Origin: Nocardiopsis gilva YIM 90087
Lineage (GTDB): Bacteria; Actinomycetota; Actinomycetes; Streptosporangiales; Streptosporangiaceae
Length of the DNA: 64,000 nucleotides
Assembly (NCBI RefSeq): GCF_002263495.1
Contig: NZ_CP022753.1
Span: forward strand, 4,278,001-4,342,000
Direction: 5' to 3'
The position numbers and the translations under genes are program-made. Shown here one piece after another: positions 30,696-40,036 of the stretch; positions within the stretch are counted from its first letter, which is position 1, and the number at the start of each line of letters is the position of its first letter. The notes under the pieces were generated by a model. It ran no database searches and had not been told where the DNA came from. It saw only the letters and a list, made by a program, of their open reading frames with translations.

Positions 30696-31541
30696 TTACT
30701 CGGCATCGGCGTCGATCGGGGTGACGACGCCCTTCCACTGGTCCTCCATGTACTTGCGGACCTCGTCGCTGTGCAGCAGCTCGTCGAGCTTGGCGATGTC
30801 GGGGTCGTCGGCCTTGTCGGCGGCCACCACCAGACCGTTGGCGTACGGGTTGTCCTTGGTGCCCTCCCACGCCAGGACGTTGGCGCTCTCGGACAGGTCG
30901 GCCTCCAGCGCGTAGTTGCCGTTGACCACGGCCGCGTCCACGTCGGCGAGCGAGCGCGGCAGCTGGGCGGCCTCCACCGGGACGATGTCCAGGTCCTTGG
31001 GGTTGTCCTCGATGTCCTCCACCGTGGCGGCGCTGTCGGCGCCGTCCTTAAGGGTGAGCAGGTCGTTGTCGGCGAGGAGCTTCAGTGCGCGGCCCATGTT
31101 GGAGGCGTCGTTGGGCACGCCGACCTTGGCGCCGTCCTTCAGGTCCCCGACGTCCTTCAGCGAGTCCGAGTAGAGCCCGAACGCCTCCAGGTGAACGTCG
31201 TCGACCCAGGTCAGGTCGGCGTCGCTGTTGCCGTCGAGGTACTCCTGCAAGAACGGCTTGGTCTGGAAGTAGTTGGCGTCGATCTCGCCCTGCGTCAGCG
31301 CCGCGTTGGGCTGGTTGTAGTCGGTGAACTCGGTGACCTGGATGTTCAGCCCGGCGTCGGCGGCGAGGTTCTTCTGCACGTAGTCGAGGATCTTGGCGTG
31401 CGGGACCGGCGACGCGCCGACCTTGATGGTGGTCAGACCGGAGGCGTCACCGTTGTCCTCGGCCAGCTCGCTGGGGCTGCCGCACGCGGCGAGGGTGGTG
31501 GCCAGGGCCGTAACGGCGATGATTCCCCAAGTTCTGCGCAC
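30696..31541 (-). CDS. metQ: D-methionine ABC transporter substrate-binding lipoprotein MetQ
   Basis: A 281-residue lipoprotein of the NlpA/MetQ family. The signal peptide ends in a lipobox, TTLAACGS. The mature domain contains KVGASPVPHAKILDYVQKNL, EFTDYNQPNAALTQGEIDAN and the ligand-site segment VGVPNDASNMGRALKLL. It delivers methionine to the MetI-MetN importer. The start is GTG 31541 with AAGGAG eight bases upstream. It is the third gene of metN-metI-metQ, 104 bp after metI, and is followed by a strong hairpin. Confidence 0.94.
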   Translation of the reverse strand: MRRTWGIIAVTALATTLAACGSPSELAEDNGDASGLTTIKVGASPVPHAKILDYVQKNLAADAGLNIQVTEFTDYNQPNAALTQGEIDANYFQTKPFLQEYLDGNSDADLTWVDDVHLEAFGLYSDSLKDVGDLKDGAKVGVPNDASNMGRALKLLADNDLLTLKDGADSAATVEDIEDNPKDLDIVPVEAAQLPRSLADVDAAVVNGNYALEADLSESANVLAWEGTKDNPYANGLVVAADKADDPDIAKLDELLHSDEVRKYMEDQWKGVVTPIDADAE

Positions 31542-31645
31542 GGTGCGTGCTCCTTGCTGTTGGCGTAGCGGTGTCGGATGGATCGGTTGGAACAGTGGTC
31601 GGGGGGCGGCGCGTCGCGGCTCGCCGACGGTCCGGGCGTCCGGTG

Positions 31646-32326
31646 TCAGCGGTGGGAGAGGCGCCGGATCAGCAGGTCGCCGAGGCTCTGTGCTGCCTGG
31701 ACGATGATGACCAGCAGGACGACCGTCGCCCACAGGTAGTAGTCGTCGAACTGCTGGTAGCCCTTGCGGATCGCGACGTCGCCGAGTCCGCCGCCGCCGA
31801 TCGCCCCGGCCATGGCCGAGTACGAGACCAGCGCGACGACCGTCATCACCAGCCCGGCGACCAGGCCGGGGAGGGCCTCGGGAAGCAGTACCTTGCCGAC
31901 GATGGTGAGCTTGCGGGTGCCCATGGCGTGGGCCGCCTCGATGACGCCGCGGTCGACCTCGCGCAGCGACGTCTCGACCAGGCGGGCGAAGAAGGGGATG
32001 GCGCCGATGCTCAGCGGGACGACGGCCGCGGTCGGGCCGATCGTCGTGCCGATGAGCAGCCGGGTCAGCGCGAGCACGGCCACCATCAGCACGATGAACG
32101 GCAGCGACCGGCCGACATTCACGACGGCGCTCAGGACGGCCCGCAGGACGGGCGCGGGGGTGAGGCCGCCGCGGTCGGTGGTCACCAGCAGCACCCCCAG
32201 GGGCAGGCCCACGAGGATGCTGAAGATGGTGGCCCACAGCACCATGTAGATGGTGTCGAGGGTGCCGAACCACAGGACCGGCCACATCTCCGGCAGCCGC
32301 TCGGCGAGTTCGCTCAGCCAGGTCAT
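31646..32326 (-). CDS. metI: Methionine ABC transporter permease MetI
   Basis: A 226-residue permease with about five membrane helices. The coupling loop with the EAA-type motif is EAAHAMGTRKLTIVGKVLLPEALPG (cytoplasmic; key residues E, A, G and the LPEALPG end). YMVLWATIFSILVGLPLGVL marks helix 1. Its ATG overlaps the metN stop by four bases, so it is translationally coupled to the ATPase. Confidence 0.93.
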   Translation of the reverse strand: MTWLSELAERLPEMWPVLWFGTLDTIYMVLWATIFSILVGLPLGVLLVTTDRGGLTPAPVLRAVLSAVVNVGRSLPFIVLMVAVLALTRLLIGTTIGPTAAVVPLSIGAIPFFARLVETSLREVDRGVIEAAHAMGTRKLTIVGKVLLPEALPGLVAGLVMTVVALVSYSAMAGAIGGGGLGDVAIRKGYQQFDDYYLWATVVLLVIIVQAAQSLGDLLIRRLSHR

Positions 32327-33291
32327 CGTCCCGCCACCTCCACCAGCAGCCCCTTGCCGTCCAGATAGTCCAGTGCCGCGTCCCGGTTGATCCCGCGGAT
32401 CTGCACGTTGAGCCGTCCCACGGACTGGCCGGAGACCGTCTCGACGGCGCCGCCCAGGACGTTGACGTCGACGTCGAACTTGCGGGTCAGCTCCGACATC
32501 AGCGGCTCGTCGTAGGAGCGCGGGTAGGTGAGGGCGACCGCGTCGGGGGCGTCGGTGGGCGGGAGCGGGAACAGCGAGCGGGCCAGCAGCGAGCCCGGGG
32601 TTCCGATGAGGTCGAGCACGCGCCCCGCCTCGCGGACGGAACCGGCCTCCATGATGGCCGCGGAGTCGCAGATCCGCTTGATCACGTCCATCTCGTGGGT
32701 GATGAGCAGGATGGTGAGGCCCAGTTCGCGGTTGAGGTCACCGAGCAGCTCCAGGATGGACTCGGTGGTGGCGGGGTCCAGCGCGGAGGTGGCCTCGTCG
32801 CTGAGCAGCACCTTGGGTTCGGAGGCGAGCGCCCGGGCGATGCCGACGCGCTGCTTCTGCCCGCCGGACAGCTGCGCGGGGTAGGCGCGGGCCCGGTCGG
32901 CCAGTCCGACGAGGTCCAGGAGCTCCATGACGCGTCGCTTGCGCTGCGCCGGGGCGACTCCGGCGACCTCCAGCGGGAAGGCGACGTTGCCCGCGACGGT
33001 GCGCGAGGACAGCAGGGCGAAGTGCTGGTGCACCATGCCGATGCGGCGCCGCGCCGCGCGCAGCCGGGCCGGGCGCATCGCGGTGAGGTCCTCGCCGTCG
33101 ACGCTCACGGTTCCCTGGGTGGGGCGTTCCAACAGGTTGACGCAGCGGAGCAGGGTGCTCTTACCTGCGCCGCTCTGGCCCACCACGCCGAAGATCTCGC
33201 CTTGGCGGACGTTGAGATCGACGTCGTCGAGCGCGAGTACCTCGCGGTCCTTCAACCGGTAGACCTTGCGCAGGCCCACAGCTTCTATCAC
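32323..33291 (-). CDS. metN: Methionine ABC transporter ATPase MetN
   Basis: A 322-residue ABC ATPase. Walker A is GQSGAGKSTLLRC, the signature is LSGGQKQRVGIARAL, Walker B runs into SDEATSALD, and the H-loop is in LLITHEMDVI. The C-terminal ~90 residues form a NIL domain (ELTRKFDVDVNVLGGAVETV), the methionine-sensing domain that mediates trans-inhibition in MetNI. The start is GTG 33291 with GAGGAAACCA in front; the open frame upstream is not conserved. First gene of the operon. Confidence 0.94.
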   Translation of the reverse strand: MIEAVGLRKVYRLKDREVLALDDVDLNVRQGEIFGVVGQSGAGKSTLLRCVNLLERPTQGTVSVDGEDLTAMRPARLRAARRRIGMVHQHFALLSSRTVAGNVAFPLEVAGVAPAQRKRRVMELLDLVGLADRARAYPAQLSGGQKQRVGIARALASEPKVLLSDEATSALDPATTESILELLGDLNRELGLTILLITHEMDVIKRICDSAAIMEAGSVREAGRVLDLIGTPGSLLARSLFPLPPTDAPDAVALTYPRSYDEPLMSELTRKFDVDVNVLGGAVETVSGQSVGRLNVQIRGINRDAALDYLDGKGLLVEVAGR

Positions 33292-34087
33292 TGGTTTCCT
33301 CGTGGGTCGGGTGGAGCTTCCCGCGGTGTCCCGCGGTATCCGGCGGTGGCCGGGTACGGCCGGGGAGGCGGACAGCGGGCACGCCGAACCGATCCGGCCG
33401 GCATGTGCCCAGGTCAGAGCGTAGGGGGCACGGGTCATCGGCGGGCATGGCGACGCACCAGCCAGGGCGGTCGGGAGCACCGCTGCGGGTGTAGGATCGG
33501 CGGCCGTCGGGTCGGGCCGCCAGCGATCCGGACACCGGCGCGCGGGCCGCGCACAGACGCGTGCGGGTGAAGGCCTAACGACACATTCGACAGCGGCCGT
33601 CGGCCGAGCGGTGCCGCATGGAGCAGCGCCGACGTCCGCCGCGCGTGGAGGCGCGGGAGGTCACGTTGCCACGATCGAATGTGTTCACGCCCTCTACGAA
33701 ACCATACCGGAGCGGTGTGAAATAGGCGGTTTCGCCCCGATCCCGGGTAACGTTCGCCACAGTTATCGGCTGCTGTAGCCGAATTCCCCTGTTCCCAGGG
33801 GGTTTCTCCACTGGAGTCGGAGAGCACCCGCCACGCACGCCCCGACCTTGCCTACACTCAAACAGCGTCCCAAGCACGAACAATCGATTGGCAAACAGAC
33901 CGAACTCCCTTAATGTGCCTGGGGCGTCACGCCGGACAGCGCGGTCGAGGAGGAGCGACCCTCGCCGCCGAAAACCGGCCCTAGTACGGACCGCGGCCCC
34001 GGTCCCGGCCCCATGCGAGAGCCGACGCGTTCCGCGAGGGAGGACCCCCTCACTCGGACGTCGGCTGAGAACCGAGGAGCGATCCAC
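33292..34087. other. Intergenic region between metN and a divergent wall-protein gene
   Basis: About 800 bp without a supported gene; open frames are arginine-rich antisense noise. The stretch 33690-33910 is noticeably less GC-rich and is the likely promoter region for both directions. I looked for a SAM or cyclic-di-AMP riboswitch core, as both families occur near such genes, and saw neither signature. Confidence 0.4.
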
Positions 34088-35107
34088 GTGGAGCCCGACC
34101 GATCATCCGGACCGGACGACTTTGCCGACTTCTGGGCGGCCGACCCACGCGTCGGCACGACCCTCCTCTCCCCAGCGGCGCGGCGTCGCCTCCGCCTCGC
34201 CCTGCCCGCGGTGGCCCTGGCCGCCGCGCTCGGCCTGGCACCCCTCACCGCGAGTACCGCCAACGGCGCGGTGGCCCCCCAGGAGAGCCTGAGCTCGCTG
34301 CAGGAGCGGGCCGATGCCCTGGGCAAGGAGTACGGCGGCCACCTCGTCGACATGGAGGGGGTCATAGAGGAAGCCGAGAAGGCCGAGAAGCGCGCGAAGA
34401 AGACCCAGGAGAAGGTCGACGCCGCACAGGACCAGGTCCGTCAGCTGGCCGTGGCCAGCTACACGCGGGGCGGCATCGACCCCGCCTTCTCGCTGTTCGT
34501 CGAGGACGACCCGCAGGAGGTCATCGACCAGGCCTCCCTGGTCGGACACCTGTCCAGCAGCCAGCGCGACAAGATCAACCGCCTGGAGCGGGCGATCAAC
34601 CGCGACAAGAAGGCGCAGAAGAACGCCGAGAAGAAGGTCGACAAGGTCAAGAAGGACCTCGACGAGCTGGAGGGCCGCCGGGAGAAGGTGCAGGAGCTCA
34701 TCGCCAAGCACCCCGTCCAGGAGATGGGCCCGCCGGACAGCCTCACCCCGCGCACCCGGCAGATGAAGGAAATCGTCATCGAGAAGTTCGGGGAGGGGAA
34801 GAAGCAGGGCGGCGTCGGCTGCTACCGCCCGGACGGGGGTTTCGTCGTCGGCGAGCACCCCAAGGGCCGGGCCTGCGACTTCATGGTGAACAACGAGGGC
34901 GAGATGCCCTCACAGGAGCAGATCGACCGCGGGTACGACATCGCGAAGTTCGCTCAGGACAACGCGGAACGGCTCGGCGTCATGTACATCATCTATCGGC
35001 AGAAGATCTGGGACGTGCGCCGCAGCGGCGAGGGCTGGCGCGACATGGCCGACCGCGGCAGCATCACCGAGAACCACTTCGACCACGTGCACATCTCGAT
35101 GATGTGA
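34088..35107 (+). CDS. Secreted coiled-coil protein with M15-like C-terminal domain
   Basis: A 339-residue exported wall protein. An N-terminal cytoplasmic stretch and a membrane/signal segment (~35-57, LALPAVALAAALGLAPL) precede a long coiled coil (~65-215) as in RipA/NlpC-associated proteins. The C-terminal ~120 residues contain GEHPKGRACDFM and end in HFDHVHISMM: together H-x3-G-x-A-x-D and H-x-H match the metal-ligand pattern of DD-peptidase-fold enzymes. Two cysteines (VGCYR, RACDF) may form a disulfide. The start is GTG 34088 with GAGGAG upstream; an ATG at 34013 is a weaker option. It ends in a bidirectional palindrome. Confidence 0.75.
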   Translation: MEPDRSSGPDDFADFWAADPRVGTTLLSPAARRRLRLALPAVALAAALGLAPLTASTANGAVAPQESLSSLQERADALGKEYGGHLVDMEGVIEEAEKAEKRAKKTQEKVDAAQDQVRQLAVASYTRGGIDPAFSLFVEDDPQEVIDQASLVGHLSSSQRDKINRLERAINRDKKAQKNAEKKVDKVKKDLDELEGRREKVQELIAKHPVQEMGPPDSLTPRTRQMKEIVIEKFGEGKKQGGVGCYRPDGGFVVGEHPKGRACDFMVNNEGEMPSQEQIDRGYDIAKFAQDNAERLGVMYIIYRQKIWDVRRSGEGWRDMADRGSITENHFDHVHISMM

Positions 35108-35119
35108 CGCGCCCTTCCG

Positions 35120-35151
35120 CCTCGCGGGCGGGCCGCGGCCCGCCCGCGAGG
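35120..35151. terminator. 32-bp perfect palindrome, bidirectional terminator
   Basis: Sixteen-base half CCTCGCGGGCGGGCCG followed without loop by its exact complement. It lies between two convergent genes, 13 bases after the coiled-coil gene and 20 bases after the small membrane gene. Confidence 0.8.
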
Positions 35152-35170
35152 GTGTGCGGCTTCGGGCCCA

Positions 35171-35320
35171 TCAGCCCCCGGTGAAGATCGGGGCGTACAG
35201 GACGGTCATACAGCCGCCGATGAGGGCCAGCATCGAGCCGACGGCGAGGATGAACACGAGCCAGGCGAGGAAACCGTGCCGGGGACGGTGGTCCGGACGT
35301 TGCGGGGAAGACGACGACAC
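35171..35320 (-). CDS. Small single-pass membrane protein, 49 residues
   Basis: A short gene: GTG at 35320 with AAGG eight bases upstream, TGA at 35171. The 14-residue polar head (SSSSPQRPDHRPRHG) is followed by a hydrophobic helix, FLAWLVFILAVGSMLALIGG, then CMTVLYAPIFTGG. A clean amphipathic-free membrane helix, a ribosome site and an adjacent terminator support it as real. No family or function is recognised. It converges with the coiled-coil wall gene. Confidence 0.6.
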   Translation of the reverse strand: MSSSSPQRPDHRPRHGFLAWLVFILAVGSMLALIGGCMTVLYAPIFTGG

Positions 35321-35899
35321 TGTTGCCCTTCACATCACTGGTCCGCCATCGGCGGACGTCGAGGGATAGGGATACCGCGGATACCCACCGTATCCCCCGG
35401 CACACAGAGGCGGGCGCCGGACGGCTGACCGGCCCCGGAACCCGATCTCGATCCCGCAACGATCCCGCCGGATTCGTCCCGTTTTCTTGGCGTGACCGCC
35501 ACCCTGAACGTCAGGGTCCGAACCTTTGGCCCGCGCGGCAGCGCACGGGACGACATGCACCGTTTCCACCCCCATTCCCACCACAAAACGGTGACGATCC
35601 ATGACGATTCCCCGGGACACCGGAACCGCGGCCGATTGCGGAAGCTAAGATTGCCGAGTCCTGCCCCCTGACGCACATGCGGCAACCCGTCGGGTGCCAG
35701 GGGTACGCAGCAGAGCGATCGCTTCCGCCCGAGGTCGAGCCGCGGTCACGGATGGCCACATCCCGGCCCGTGGTGTGCGCACCTCGCGCGGATCCTAGCG
35801 AGCGGATCCACCCGTATCAGGCCATTCCAGATGGAACCGACAACGCGCCGACGCGCGTCTGACGGACAGTTCATATACGCAGCTGGCGCGAGGGGAGTC
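35321..35899. other. Intergenic region before the proline-rich membrane protein
   Basis: About 580 bp. No frame has plausible protein composition. It carries a pair of GGATCC sites flanking TAGCGAGC near 35792-35811 and presumably the promoters for the two divergent genes. No RNA family recognised. Confidence 0.4.
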
Positions 35900-36955
35900 A
35901 TGAGCGACAACGGACCCTACACACAGCCTCCGCAATTCCCGCAGGATGGCGAAGGCGGCTCCGGAGGACAACCGCCCTACGGCGGCGGTGCCTACGGCCA
36001 GCCCGGGCCCGAGCAGGGTGGCCCCCACCCCGGTCAGCAGTACCCGAGCGGCCCCTACCAGGCGCCCTACGGCGGCCAGAACACCGGGGGACAGCCGGGC
36101 TACGGCCCACCGCAAGGCGGGCCGCAGTACCAGCAGCCGCAGGAGCAGCCGATGTACTCCGGCCCCCAGGGGCCCCAGCCGCCCTACGGCGGTCCCGGTA
36201 TGCCCGGTGGCTACCCGCCGCCCCCGCCGCCCAAGAAGAGCAGCGCCGGGATGTGGATCATCATCGGCGGCGGCGCCGTCATCCTGATCCTGGTGATCGC
36301 GGTGTTCATCGTGGTGCTGCGGCCCAGCGACGACAAGCAGTCCGTGGCCCCGCAGCCCGAGGAGCAGTCGCAGTCGGACGACAAGCCCAAGGACGAGCCG
36401 GCCGACGAGCCGGAACCCAAGGCCAAGGGTGAGCCGCCCTACAAGCTGCCCGAGGACGCTTGCAAGACCTACACCGAGGACAAGCTGAGCGAGTACTCGA
36501 TCTCCGACGGCAGCAAGAACCTCAGCGACAACCGCTCCACCTGCCGCTGGCGGGTCGAGGGCGAGGGCGACACGTGGGGCACGTTCTCCCTGGAGTACCA
36601 GACCCCCTACGCCGGCTCCGACTCCGTCGAGGGCGCCAAGGACGACTTCAAGTCGGCCGTCAAGTACGCCACCGACGAGAGCAATGACTACATCAAGCGC
36701 GAGGTCCACGAGGAAGAGGACGTCAAGATCGGTGAGGAAGCCAAGCTGATCTTCGCCACGGAGAACTCCATCGGCTCCAACTACTCGGTGGCCACGCTGC
36801 TGATCCGCGACGGGAACATCAACACCGAGGTGAAGCTCTCGATGTCGCCCGGTCTCGGCGCCGACGAGAGCGTCCCGGCCCCGCTGGAGTTCTCCGACGT
36901 GGAGGACATGATGCTCGACCTCGGCAAGGCGTCGCTGACCCCGATCGGCTCCTAA
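35900..36955 (+). CDS. Proline/glycine-rich single-pass membrane protein
   Basis: A 351-residue protein. Residues 1-112 are Pro/Gly/Gln/Tyr repeats (PPYGGGAYGQPGPEQGG style). A membrane helix (~118-142, GMWIIIGGGAVILILVIAVF) is followed by a charged linker and a C-terminal extracellular domain (~185-351) with two cysteines (DACKTY, STCRW) that could be disulfide-bonded. The layout resembles the DUF3558-like or sensor-tail proteins of actinobacteria, but no family is certain. ATG 35900 is preceded by GAGGGGAG. It ends at a strong intrinsic terminator. Confidence 0.7.
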   Translation: MSDNGPYTQPPQFPQDGEGGSGGQPPYGGGAYGQPGPEQGGPHPGQQYPSGPYQAPYGGQNTGGQPGYGPPQGGPQYQQPQEQPMYSGPQGPQPPYGGPGMPGGYPPPPPPKKSSAGMWIIIGGGAVILILVIAVFIVVLRPSDDKQSVAPQPEEQSQSDDKPKDEPADEPEPKAKGEPPYKLPEDACKTYTEDKLSEYSISDGSKNLSDNRSTCRWRVEGEGDTWGTFSLEYQTPYAGSDSVEGAKDDFKSAVKYATDESNDYIKREVHEEEDVKIGEEAKLIFATENSIGSNYSVATLLIRDGNINTEVKLSMSPGLGADESVPAPLEFSDVEDMMLDLGKASLTPIGS

Positions 36956-36989
36956 GGACCGATCGCGGCGAGCGCGCCGGAGACGACGA

Positions 36990-37028
36990 CGGGGGTGTGC
37001 GGGCCTGAGCCCGCACACCCCCGTTTTT
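36990..37028 (+). terminator. Rho-independent terminator with T-run
   Basis: Perfect 15-bp stem (CGGGGGTGTGCGGGC and complement), loop CTGA, followed by TTTTT at 37024-37028. It is 34 bases after the stop of the proline-rich gene and the most classical terminator in the window. Confidence 0.93.
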
Positions 37029-37109
37029 CCGTGCTCCCGGCCCGATCGCGCGCCGCCCGCTGTCGGGGACACCGGGCGGCGCCTCAGGCGGCCGGGACGG
37101 CCGGCCGGA

Positions 37110-39392
37110 TCAGCCGGGCAGGTCGGCGCGCACGCGGCGGGCCGCCTCGACCATGTTGCGCAGGGCCGGTTCGACCTCCGCGTAGCCGCGGGTCTTCAGC
37201 CCGCAGTCGGGGTTGACCCACAGCCGCCCCGGATCGACCGCCCGCAGGGCGTCGCGCAGTGCCGCCTCGATCTCGTCGGCCGTGGGCACCCGGGGCGAGT
37301 GGATGTCGTAGACACCCGGGCCGATGCCCCGCTTGTACCCCGCGACGGCCAGGTCGTCGACCAGTTCCATGTGGGAGCGGGCCGCCTCGACGCTGGTGAC
37401 GTCAGCGTCCAGCTGTTCGATGGCGCCGACGATCCGCCCGAACTCCGAATAGCACATGTGCGTGTGGATCCGGGTGGTGTCGGCAACGCCGGAGGTCGCC
37501 AGCCGGAACGAGCCGATCGCCCAGGCGAGGTAGTCGGCGTGGTAATCGGCGCGCAGCGGCAGCAGCTCGCGCAGGGCGGCCTCGTCGACCTGGATGTGCC
37601 GGATCCCCGCCCGCTCCAGGTCGGAGACCTCGTCGCGCAGCGCGAGCGCCACCTGGCGGGCGGTGTCGCCCAGCGGCTGGTCGTCCCGCACGAACGACCA
37701 GGCCAGCATGGTGACCGGGCCGGTGAGCATGCCCTTGACGGGCTTGGACGTGCGCGACTGGGCGTAGGTGATCCACTCGACGGTCATCGGCTCGGGCCGG
37801 GAGACGTCGCCGTAGAGGATCGGCGGGCGGACGCACCGCGACCCGTAGGACTGCACCCACCCCTTCTGGGTCGTGACGAAGCCGTCCAGGCGCTCGGCGA
37901 AGTACTGCACCATGTCGTTGCGCTCGGGCTCGCCGTGGACGAGGACGTCCAGGCCGATGTCCTCCTGCAGCGCGAGGACGCGGTCGATCTCGGCGCGCAT
38001 CCGCCGCGTGTACTCCGCGTCGTCGATCCGCCCGGCGCGGTGGTCGGCGCGCGCCTTGCGCACATCGGCGGTCTGCGGGAACGAACCGATGGTGGTCGTC
38101 TGCAGCGGCGGGTCGTCGGTCCGGGCCGCACCGCGCTGGTCGTGCCCGTTGCGGGCCACGTCGTCGCCCAGCGCGTCCAGCCGTGCGCGCACCCGGCGGT
38201 TGACGAACGCCCCGCTGTCCGGGGCTGAGGCACGCGCCCGCTCCAGCTCCGCCGCGATGCCCTCGTCCCCGGCCGACAGCGCCCGGCCGAGCAGCACGAC
38301 CTCGTCGAGCTTCTGGCGGGCGAACGCCAGCCGCTCGCGGATCACCGGGTCGAGCTCGGTCTCGGCGTCCAGGTCGATGGGCACGTGCAGCAGGGAGCAG
38401 GAGGTGCCGACGACGATCCCGCGGGCCAGGCCCAGGAGCGAGCCCAGGGTGGACAGCGCCTTGGGCAGGTCCGCCCGCCACACGTTGCGGCCGTCGACGA
38501 CGCCCGCGACCAGGGTGGTGTCACCCAGGCCCGAGATGGCGGCGATCTCGTCGACCGACTCCGGCCCGGCCACCAGGTCCAGGCCGATCCGCTCCACCGG
38601 GGTTCGCTTGAGGACCTCCAGCGCCTCGGTGCCGATCGACCCGAAATAGGTGGAGACGAGAATCTCGGGGCGGTTGGTGAGCTCGCCGAGCCGACCGTAG
38701 GCGCGCTCCAGCGCCACCAGCTCGGCGCGGCCGTCATCGGTCGCCAGGATGGGCTCGTCCAGCTGCACCTGGCGCGCGCCGGCGGCGGCCAGGAGCTCCA
38801 GCAGCTCGGCGTAGCGGCCGAGGAGGTCGTCCAGGAGCTCCAGCGGCCGCCAGCCCTGCGGGGCGTCCGCGGCGGGCTTGGCCAGCATCAGGAAGGTGAG
38901 CGGGCCGACGAGCACCGGCCGGGTGACGATGCCCAGCCCCTTGGCCTGGGCGAACTCCGAGAGGGGCTTGGTGGAGGCGGCCAGGCGGGGCCGCTGGTCG
39001 GGGGACAGTTCCGGGACCAGGTAGTGGTAGTTGGTGTCGAACCACTTGGTCATCTCCAGGGGCGCGATGTCGTCGGAGCCCCGGGCCATCGCGAAGTAGC
39101 GCCGCAGCTCGGCCTCGCGGTCGTCCCCGGCGAAGTCGGGGGTGCGGAAGCGCTCCGGCACCAGGTCGAACAGGACCGCGGTGTCGAGCATGTGGTCGTA
39201 GCAGGAGAACGTGTTGGACGGGATCTCCGCCACCCCGGCGTCGCGCAGGGTCTCCCAGACGCCGCGGCGCAGCCGGGCCGCGACGGCGTCCAGTTCGGAG
39301 GCGGGGACGCGTCCCGCCCAGTAGGCCTCGCTCGCCCGCTTGAGCTCGCGGTTGGGGCCGATGCGGGGGTATCCGTGCACGGTGGTCGTCAT
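37110..39392 (-). CDS. metE: Cobalamin-independent methionine synthase MetE
   Basis: A 760-residue cytosolic enzyme that methylates homocysteine using methyltetrahydrofolate polyglutamate. The N-terminus [19 protein letters not shown] and the C-terminal barrel [20 protein letters not shown] are both present, showing the two-barrel MetE fold. Zinc ligands lie in [10 protein letters not shown] (His, Cys) and [14 protein letters not shown] (Cys). The start is ATG 39392. It is preceded by a cobalamin riboswitch, so expression should fall when B12 is available and the B12-dependent MetH can work. It converges with the proline-rich gene. Confidence 0.97.
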   Translation of the reverse strand: MTTTVHGYPRIGPNRELKRASEAYWAGRVPASELDAVAARLRRGVWETLRDAGVAEIPSNTFSCYDHMLDTAVLFDLVPERFRTPDFAGDDREAELRRYFAMARGSDDIAPLEMTKWFDTNYHYLVPELSPDQRPRLAASTKPLSEFAQAKGLGIVTRPVLVGPLTFLMLAKPAADAPQGWRPLELLDDLLGRYAELLELLAAAGARQVQLDEPILATDDGRAELVALERAYGRLGELTNRPEILVSTYFGSIGTEALEVLKRTPVERIGLDLVAGPESVDEIAAISGLGDTTLVAGVVDGRNVWRADLPKALSTLGSLLGLARGIVVGTSCSLLHVPIDLDAETELDPVIRERLAFARQKLDEVVLLGRALSAGDEGIAAELERARASAPDSGAFVNRRVRARLDALGDDVARNGHDQRGAARTDDPPLQTTTIGSFPQTADVRKARADHRAGRIDDAEYTRRMRAEIDRVLALQEDIGLDVLVHGEPERNDMVQYFAERLDGFVTTQKGWVQSYGSRCVRPPILYGDVSRPEPMTVEWITYAQSRTSKPVKGMLTGPVTMLAWSFVRDDQPLGDTARQVALALRDEVSDLERAGIRHIQVDEAALRELLPLRADYHADYLAWAIGSFRLATSGVADTTRIHTHMCYSEFGRIVGAIEQLDADVTSVEAARSHMELVDDLAVAGYKRGIGPGVYDIHSPRVPTADEIEAALRDALRAVDPGRLWVNPDCGLKTRGYAEVEPALRNMVEAARRVRADLPG

Positions 39393-39583
39393 CGGACGGC
39401 ACCGCCTCGAAGCGAGGTTCGGGTTCTCATGGCTTCTTCTCTCCCTCGTCGAACAGCCGTTGGCGGTCCAGCCGTGCCGTTCGGGAGCAACGCATGAGCG
39501 CGTGCGCGGTGAAGCGCCCGTCGCCCGCGGCCCTCCCTCGAGGCACGTGGACCAACCGCGGACGCGGGGGCGTCCACGGGCGG

Positions 39584-39765
39584 AGGGCAGGTATTCGGAC
39601 TCGTGGGCGTACGTGCCGGGGTGCCGACACGCGGGCCTACCGGCCGTCGCTTCCCAGGCGGGTCGTGCCCAGTGCTGTTGACGGCTCTCGTTCCCACTCA
39701 CCGCTGCGGGGCAGTCCCGGATTCGCACCGGGTTCCCTCTTTCGACACGCGCGACTGCTGCCGTG
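39584..39765 (-). ncRNA. Cobalamin (adenosylcobalamin) riboswitch upstream of metE
   Basis: Read on the minus strand, the core AGGGAACCCGGTGCGAATCC with GGGACTGCCCCGC (39693-39743) matches the cobalamin aptamer consensus. The 3' end GAGTCCGAATACCTGCC (39586-39602) is the B12 box. Closing-stem bases GGCAG (39758-39762) can pair with CTGCC at the other end. The metE start lies about 190 bases downstream. B12-bound RNA is expected to lower metE expression; whether by termination or translation is not clear from the sequence. Confidence 0.93.
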
Positions 39766-40036
39766 CGTGTACCGACCGCGGCTGCCAGTATAGGGATCCG
39801 TTTGCGCGCGGCTCGGTCGGGCATGCCCTCATGCGCCCGAAACATCCCCGTTCCTGCGGTTTTGCGTTTCGGACAGCGGGTGTTGACGCTCTTATTGCCC
39901 GCCATGTCAGCGGGCAGGCCCTTGACCGTTCTAAGCTCGTTCGGTGGGCCCGGTTGCACCTGCTGAACACCCCCTGGCGAAGGCGATCCGGACCCTTGAG
40001 CAACCGAGAATTCGGGTCTGAAAAACTCCCCACCAA

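Noticed and set aside
33292-34087. SAM or cyclic-di-AMP riboswitch upstream of metN or the wall gene
   Set aside because: Families suggest it, but no core sequence of either riboswitch could be found on either strand.
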